A DNA stretch of 14,317 nucleotides from Prevotella sp. (GTDB lineage Bacteria; Bacteroidota; Bacteroidia; Bacteroidales; Bacteroidaceae): the NCBI GenBank assembly GCA_003483565.1, contig DMYZ01000301.1, forward strand, positions 1 to 14,317, in the 5' to 3' direction. Within the stretch, counting starts at the first letter, position 1, and the number at the start of each line of letters is the position of its first letter. Made by a program: the position numbers and the translations under genes. Shown one piece after another: positions 14,147 through 14,317 of this stretch. Below the pieces are notes generated by a model, which saw only the letters and a program-made list of their open reading frames with translations, did not search any database and was not told the origin of the DNA.

Positions 14147-14317
14147 TCACCGGAAACTCTTCAGTCTGACGAAGCTCATCCACATACCTCTGGCGTCTGC
14201 CCACATGGAGTGCTTGACACGTCTCCTGTAACGGGTCTTGCCGTTTCGTGTATGGCCGCTGACCTGCAACATTGCCGACCCGACATTGTTCCGCCGGTCA
14301 CGTTCCTCCTGCGGCGG
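14147..14317 (-). CDS. Partial minus-strand reading frame, GC-rich, unidentified
   Basis: From the window edge inward the minus strand is open for 56 codons to a TGA at 14147-14149. The predicted C-terminus is rich in Arg (for example RYRRRVKHSMWADARGMW). I do not recognise it. This segment is much richer in G and C than the operon, so it belongs to a different compositional regime, either the host chromosome or an insertion sequence. Other frames here are also open over this short length, so the call is weak. A transposase C-terminus is possible given the adjacent inverted repeat. Confidence 0.3.
   Translation of the reverse strand, partial: PPQEERDRRNNVGSAMLQVSGHTRNGKTRYRRRVKHSMWADARGMWMSFVRLKSFR

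Noticed and set aside
13978..14317. tRNA-type attachment site or CRISPR at the right edge
   Set aside because: No tRNA arm sequence or regularly spaced repeats are seen; the only repeats are two 10-base copies and short hairpins.

Overview
The window looks like an accessory island from a member of the Bacteroidota, probably order Bacteroidales. The evidence is a TAnnTTTG-type promoter, start codons preceded by A-rich sequence rather than strong Shine-Dalgarno motifs, several lipoprotein signals of the 'VSC/TAC/SSC' type, and an AT-rich coding body. It holds one long plus-strand operon of twelve genes (89-13977). Gaps between genes are at most 12 bases and three junctions overlap. A single good promoter lies at the left edge.

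Layout: a small XRE-type regulator (89-307); a von Willebrand A-like lipoprotein (314-1507); a three-helix membrane protein (1511-1960); a tubulin/FtsZ-like GTPase (1963-3405); a 1138-residue protein with a C-terminal actin/Hsp70-type ATPase (3410-6826); a membrane-anchored coiled-coil protein (6823-7641); a MotA/ExbB/ZorA-like stator protein with a long coiled-coil tail (7652-9229); a MotB/OmpA/ZorB-like partner (9238-9888); a trypsin/HtrA-like protease lipoprotein with a complete triad (9885-10619); a large unrecognised cytoplasmic protein (10621-12288); a NUC1/EndoG-type endonuclease lipoprotein (12293-13207); a small lipoprotein with Gly-Tyr-Asp repeats (13198-13644); and a 106-residue protein of unknown function (13657-13977).

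Inferred working model: the stator pair forms a proton-driven inner-membrane motor anchored toward peptidoglycan. The tubulin-like and actin-like NTPases act on its cytoplasmic side. The VWA, protease and nuclease lipoproteins sit on the periplasmic side. The parts recall Zorya anti-phage defence (ZorA/ZorB motor plus effectors). They also recall a multicomponent membrane-remodelling system proposed by Makarova and Koonin (2010, cited from memory), built from an FtsZ-like protein, a VWA protein, a GTPase and OmpA-family proteins. The combination with an actin/Hsp70-like partner, a periplasmic protease and a periplasmic nuclease matches no named system I know. Defence against phage or foreign DNA at the envelope is the leading hypothesis; envelope repair or remodelling is the alternative.

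The operon is bracketed by a near-perfect inverted repeat (1-19 and 13961-13979, 18 of 19 bases). This suggests either a transposon-like unit or a locus between two inverted copies of one insertion sequence. Right of the repeat, about 340 bases contain two hairpins and a 10-base direct repeat. They then pass into GC-rich DNA with an open, partial minus-strand reading frame running off the window.
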